DNA of 47,223 nt from an uncultured Alphaproteobacteria bacterium. GTDB lineage: Bacteria > Pseudomonadota > Alphaproteobacteria > RF32 > CAG-239. The stretch spans positions 1 to 47,223 of the forward strand of contig UQFU01000004.1 in the NCBI GenBank assembly GCA_900540425.1. Direction: 5' to 3'. Positions 42,268 through 47,223 of the stretch are shown piece after piece. The first letter of the stretch is position 1. The number at the start of each line of letters is the position of its first letter. The notes below the pieces were generated by a model, which saw nothing but the letters and a program-made list of their open reading frames with translations, had not been told where the DNA came from and did no database searches. The translations under genes and the position numbers were made by a program.

Positions 42268-43817
42268 TGTCTGTGAATGCTAGTGAAATATCTTCCATTA
42301 TCAAAGAGAAAATAGCTCATTCCGGCATCGACTTGGATGTTTCGGAAGTTGGGCAGGTTTTGTCGGTCGGCGACGGTATTGCCCGGGTTTACGGGCTTGA
42401 AAAAGTTCAGGCCGGCGAATTGGTCGAATTTTCAAGCGGCGTTAAGGGCATGGCGTTGAATTTGGAAGAGGATAACGTCGGCGTCGTTATTTTCGGTTCC
42501 GATCAGGAAATTAAGGAAGGCGATACAGTCAAGCGTTTGGACTCTATTGTCAGCGTTCCGGTCGGGAAGGAACTTCTCGGGCGGGTTGTCGATGCATTGG
42601 GCGAGCCGATTGACGGCAAGGGCGATATTAAAGCTAAAGAACACAGCCTGGCCGAGGTCAAGGCGCCGGGGATTATTGCCCGCCGCAGCGTTCATGAGCC
42701 GATGCAGACGGGATTAAAAATCATTGACAGTCTGATTCCGATCGGGCGCGGGCAGCGTGAGCTGATTATCGGAGACCGTCAGACCGGAAAGACTTCAATT
42801 ATTGTCGATACGATTATTAATCAGAAAAAAATAAACGATGCCGCCAAATCTGACAAAGACAAACTGTTTTGCGTTTATGTGGCTGTCGGACAGAAACGTT
42901 CGACGGTGGCGCAGGTGGTCAAAACCCTAAAGGATTACGGCGCGCTGGATTATACGATTGTGGTGGCGGCAACCGCTTCCGACCCGGCGCCGATGCAGTA
43001 TATTGCCCCGTATGCCGGGTGTGCCATGGGCGAGTATTTTCGTGATCGCGGAATGCATGCGGTTATTTTTTATGACGACCTTTCCAAACAGGCGACGGCT
43101 TATCGCCAGATGTCGCTGCTGCTCCGCCGTCCGCCAGGGCGCGAAGCTTATCCGGGCGACGTTTTTTATCTGCATTCGCGTTTGCTGGAACGTGCGGCCA
43201 AGATGAGCGACGAAGAAGGGGCGGGTTCATTGACGGCTCTTCCGGTGATTGAAACGCAGGCCGGCGATGTGTCCGCTTATATTCCAACCAATGTGATTTC
43301 GATTACCGACGGACAGATTTTTTTGGAAACAAGCTTGTTCTTCCAAGGGGTTCGTCCGGCGGTCAATGTCGGAATTTCGGTCAGCCGCGTCGGATCTGCA
43401 GCGCAGATTAAGGCGATGAAGCAAGTGGCCGGAAAAATTAAGCTGGAGTTGGCACAGTATCGTGAGATGGCGGCGTTTGCCCAATTTGCCTCGGATTTGG
43501 ATGCGGCAACGCAGAATCTTCTGGCTCGCGGTGCGCGCTTGACCGAACTGCTTAAGCAGCCGGTTAATCAGCCAATGTCGGTAGAAGAGGAAGTTGTGGC
43601 GATTTTTGCCGGGGTTCGCGGTTATCTGGATAAGATTCCGGTGAAGGAAATCGGCGCTTTTGAGGGAGAATCTTTACGTTCGTTGAAGGCGAACTATCCG
43701 GAGATTTTGAAAAAAATCCGTGAGGAGAAAGCCATTTCCGAAGAAACCGACAAAGAACTTTCTGCCTTTTATGAGGCTTTTGTAACCGAATTTTCCGAAG
43801 CGAAGGAAGCAGCGTAA
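42267..43817 (+). CDS. atpA: ATP synthase alpha subunit
   Basis: 516 residues. It forms the noncatalytic nucleotide sites of the F1 hexamer. Walker A is [10 protein letters not shown] (about 170-179); [61 protein letters not shown] and [13 protein letters not shown] are family-typical. ATG overlaps the atpH stop. Second gene of atpHAGDC. Confidence 0.97.
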   Translation: MSVNASEISSIIKEKIAHSGIDLDVSEVGQVLSVGDGIARVYGLEKVQAGELVEFSSGVKGMALNLEEDNVGVVIFGSDQEIKEGDTVKRLDSIVSVPVGKELLGRVVDALGEPIDGKGDIKAKEHSLAEVKAPGIIARRSVHEPMQTGLKIIDSLIPIGRGQRELIIGDRQTGKTSIIVDTIINQKKINDAAKSDKDKLFCVYVAVGQKRSTVAQVVKTLKDYGALDYTIVVAATASDPAPMQYIAPYAGCAMGEYFRDRGMHAVIFYDDLSKQATAYRQMSLLLRRPPGREAYPGDVFYLHSRLLERAAKMSDEEGAGSLTALPVIETQAGDVSAYIPTNVISITDGQIFLETSLFFQGVRPAVNVGISVSRVGSAAQIKAMKQVAGKIKLELAQYREMAAFAQFASDLDAATQNLLARGARLTELLKQPVNQPMSVEEEVVAIFAGVRGYLDKIPVKEIGAFEGESLRSLKANYPEILKKIREEKAISEETDKELSAFYEAFVTEFSEAKEAA

Positions 43818-43830
43818 GGCATAACAGACT

Positions 43831-44751
43831 ATGGCAGGCTTGAAAGAATTAAGAACCCGGATCGAATCCATCAAATCGACGCAGAAGATTACTTCGGCGA
43901 TGAAACTGGTGGCTGCCGCCCGTTTGCGCCGCGCGCAGGGGCTGATCGGCAAGTCGGCGTTCTACAGCAATAATGTTCTGGCTGCGGCTGCCCGTGTCTT
44001 GTATGAAATCCGGCAGGAAGAAACCGAAAAGAATATCCAATACGTCTATCCTGAACTGATGCGCGGCAACGGCGGCAGAGATGTCTATTTGCTGCTGGTG
44101 CTGACATCGGATCGCGGATTGTGCGGCAGCTACAACAGCAGCGTAGCCAGGGCAGCTGCGGCGCGGATTGAGGCACTGAAGAGCGAAGGCAAAAAAGTGA
44201 TGGTTTTGTGTTTGGGGCGCAAAGGGCGCGACCTGCTCAAAAAACACTATGCCGATTTGATTGTAAAGACGGTTGACGGTTTGGCCAAAAAAGGCGCCAA
44301 ATATTATGAGGCGGCCGATATTGCCGAAATCGTTATGGATATGTTTGTTCAAAAGCAGATTAATGTTTGCGAAGTCGTTTACAGCAAGTTTAAATCGGCA
44401 ATCAGCCGCGACATTTGTACTGAGCAAATTCTGCCGGTTAAAATTGAAAATTTTGAATACAACAAGGTTCATGCGCCGACTAATGTGGTTCGGGGAGCGT
44501 TTTACGATTATCTGCCCGGAAAGGCCGAGTTGCTCGGCGGTTTGCTGCCGCTGGTTTTTCGGGGGAGCTTGTTTCAGGCGATCGTGCAGAGCCAGGCTTC
44601 TGAGCATGGTGCGCGCATGACTTCAATGGACAATGCCACCCGCAATGCGTCGGATATGATTTCACGGTTGACGCTGCGTTACAACCGTATCCGCCAGACG
44701 GCGATTACGACGGAGTTGATTGAGATCATTTCCGGTTCCGAGGCTTTGTAA
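43831..44751 (+). CDS. atpG: ATP synthase gamma subunit
   Basis: 306 residues. The central shaft that rotates inside F1. The N-terminal helix AGLKELRTRIESIKSTQKIT and C-terminal helix RYNRIRQTAITTELIEIISG form the coiled-coil axle; TSDRGLCGSYNS is the conserved globular motif. The ribosome site is weak (AAGG far upstream), the gap to atpA is 13 bp. Confidence 0.96.
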   Translation: MAGLKELRTRIESIKSTQKITSAMKLVAAARLRRAQGLIGKSAFYSNNVLAAAARVLYEIRQEETEKNIQYVYPELMRGNGGRDVYLLLVLTSDRGLCGSYNSSVARAAAARIEALKSEGKKVMVLCLGRKGRDLLKKHYADLIVKTVDGLAKKGAKYYEAADIAEIVMDMFVQKQINVCEVVYSKFKSAISRDICTEQILPVKIENFEYNKVHAPTNVVRGAFYDYLPGKAELLGGLLPLVFRGSLFQAIVQSQASEHGARMTSMDNATRNASDMISRLTLRYNRIRQTAITTELIEIISGSEAL

Positions 44752-44817
44752 AGTTAATTTGATTGCCGGTTCTGACAACTGTCGACCGGTAAAAATAAAA
44801 AAATTATTATCGGTTAA

Positions 44818-46597
<1,780 letters not shown>

Positions 46598-46673
46598 AGG
46601 TTTATTAGAGCGATTTTGCAAAAGTTCATCTGGTGGGTAACGAGAGAAGGCTTGATAAGAAGAGGATAATAAA

Positions 46674-47057
46674 ATGGAAAAAAATGAGATACTTTTCAGG
46701 TTGTCAAGACCTTTCAAAATCTCCCGGACGGCGGCTGTCGACCGGGTGCAGCTGCCGGTTGCCGGCGGAAGCGTGACGGTTCTTCCCGACCGGGCGCCGA
46801 CGCTGTTTTTGCTGGCGGATGGTTTGTTGCAGGTTTTGGACAAGGAAGGCAAACCGCTTGAGCGTTATTTTATCAAAGGGGGCGTGGCTGACGTGGCGCG
46901 CAACCGTTGTGCGGTTTCTACCGAAAAAGTCGTTGCCTTTGACAAGATTGATTTGCCGCGGGCGGCGGAAAAACGCGATGAGGCGATTTTGCCTGATGAC
47001 AAGGTTTTTTACCAGATGATTGTCGATTATCTTACCTTGATGAGCAGCCATAAATAA
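46674..47057 (+). CDS. atpC: ATP synthase epsilon subunit
   Basis: 127 residues, usual for the alphaproteobacterial type. The N-terminal beta-sandwich is recognisable (VQLPVAGGSVTVLPDRAPTL, then RYFIKGGVADVARNRCAVST). The C-terminal helical pair regulating rotation seems reduced. A GAGGAT site precedes ATG 46674. It is 203 bp from atpD rather than a few bases, because of the inserted palindromic element. Confidence 0.85.
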   Translation: MEKNEILFRLSRPFKISRTAAVDRVQLPVAGGSVTVLPDRAPTLFLLADGLLQVLDKEGKPLERYFIKGGVADVARNRCAVSTEKVVAFDKIDLPRAAEKRDEAILPDDKVFYQMIVDYLTLMSSHK

Positions 47058-47062
47058 ATCAC

Positions 47063-47087
47063 AGCCTCCTGAGGGAGGCTTTTTTTA
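47063..47087 (+). terminator. Intrinsic terminator of the atp operon
   Basis: AGCCTCC/GGGAGGCT stem, followed by seven or more T. Confidence 0.85.
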
Positions 47088-47155
47088 TTTTTTACGGATT
47101 AATCTTATGGTAACATATCTTTATGATAATGGGAAAAACATGTGAAGGGAAAGAG

Positions 47156-47223
47156 ATGACAAAGCAAGGCCGGGTTTTTGTATTTATGATGGATTCTTTC
47201 GGCATCGGCGGCGCGCCTGATGC
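47156..47223 (+). CDS. deoB: Phosphopentomutase, N-terminal fragment
   Basis: Only 22 residues are visible before the window ends. After ATG 47156 (AAGGGA upstream) comes RVFVFMMDSFGIGGAPDA, the signature N-terminus of DeoB; the Asp in MMDSFGIG is a metal ligand. The enzyme interconverts ribose or deoxyribose 1- and 5-phosphates in nucleoside salvage. Confidence 0.8.
   Translation, partial: MTKQGRVFVFMMDSFGIGGAPD

Overview
The window reads as chromosomal DNA from an alphaproteobacterium of moderate GC. The indicators are a CtrA cell-cycle response regulator (22576-23262, minus) divergent from fliI-fliJ, an atpHAGDC operon without the membrane-sector genes, an AtpD with a Lys/Ala-rich N-terminal extension, a YibQ-type divergent polysaccharide deacetylase, and a fused molybdopterin-binding/MocA protein. 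A full-length AdhE (16641-19259) and a two-subunit acetate/acetoacetate CoA-transferase (27575-28893) point to fermentative, at least facultatively anaerobic metabolism. Fe-type superoxide dismutase points to oxygen exposure, and FliI/FliJ to a flagellum. An uncultured host-associated (gut-type) lineage is my inference; no rRNA is present to place it.

Layout. 1-5300: unrecognised exported or membrane proteins, a GT-B-like protein, an ABC exporter and an MliC-type lipoprotein. 5300-13000: accessory region with a membrane J-domain protein, a lipase-like lipoprotein, an APC permease, a peptidoglycan-binding protein with a small membrane partner, and several well-formed promoters and terminators. 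12957-14821: an ABC-F ATPase gene broken by a 32-bp insertion. 15135-19259: murE and adhE. 19300-21000: a compact multi-hairpin RNA candidate, then mlaA-mlaC (minus) for outer-membrane lipid traffic. 21245-25832: DegT-family aminotransferase, ctrA, fliI, fliJ, sodB. 25938-31915: low-complexity and unknown proteins, a structured leader-like RNA with its own promoter ahead of a small HTH protein, atoDA, a divergent Nudix-like protein and a membrane protein. 32001-37148: molybdenum-cofactor fusion, polysaccharide deacetylase, lysozyme-like secreted protein. 37271-38125: a protein with a C-type-lectin-like C-terminus resembling the variable proteins of diversity-generating retroelements. 38169-47223: xerC, priA, atpHAGDC (with a palindromic element inserted between atpD and atpC), and the start of deoB.

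The housekeeping parts (murE, mlaAC, ctrA-fliIJ, xerC-priA, atp) are ordinary. The most interesting signals are the lectin-like variable-protein candidate, the palindromic insertion in the atp operon, two unidentified structured RNAs (19334-19475 and about 27106-27270), and the 32-bp insertion that splits the ABC-F gene into two translationally overlapping frames. I found no CRISPR array, tRNA, rRNA, transposase or reverse transcriptase. Protein family calls rest on motif recognition by eye; no database was searched.
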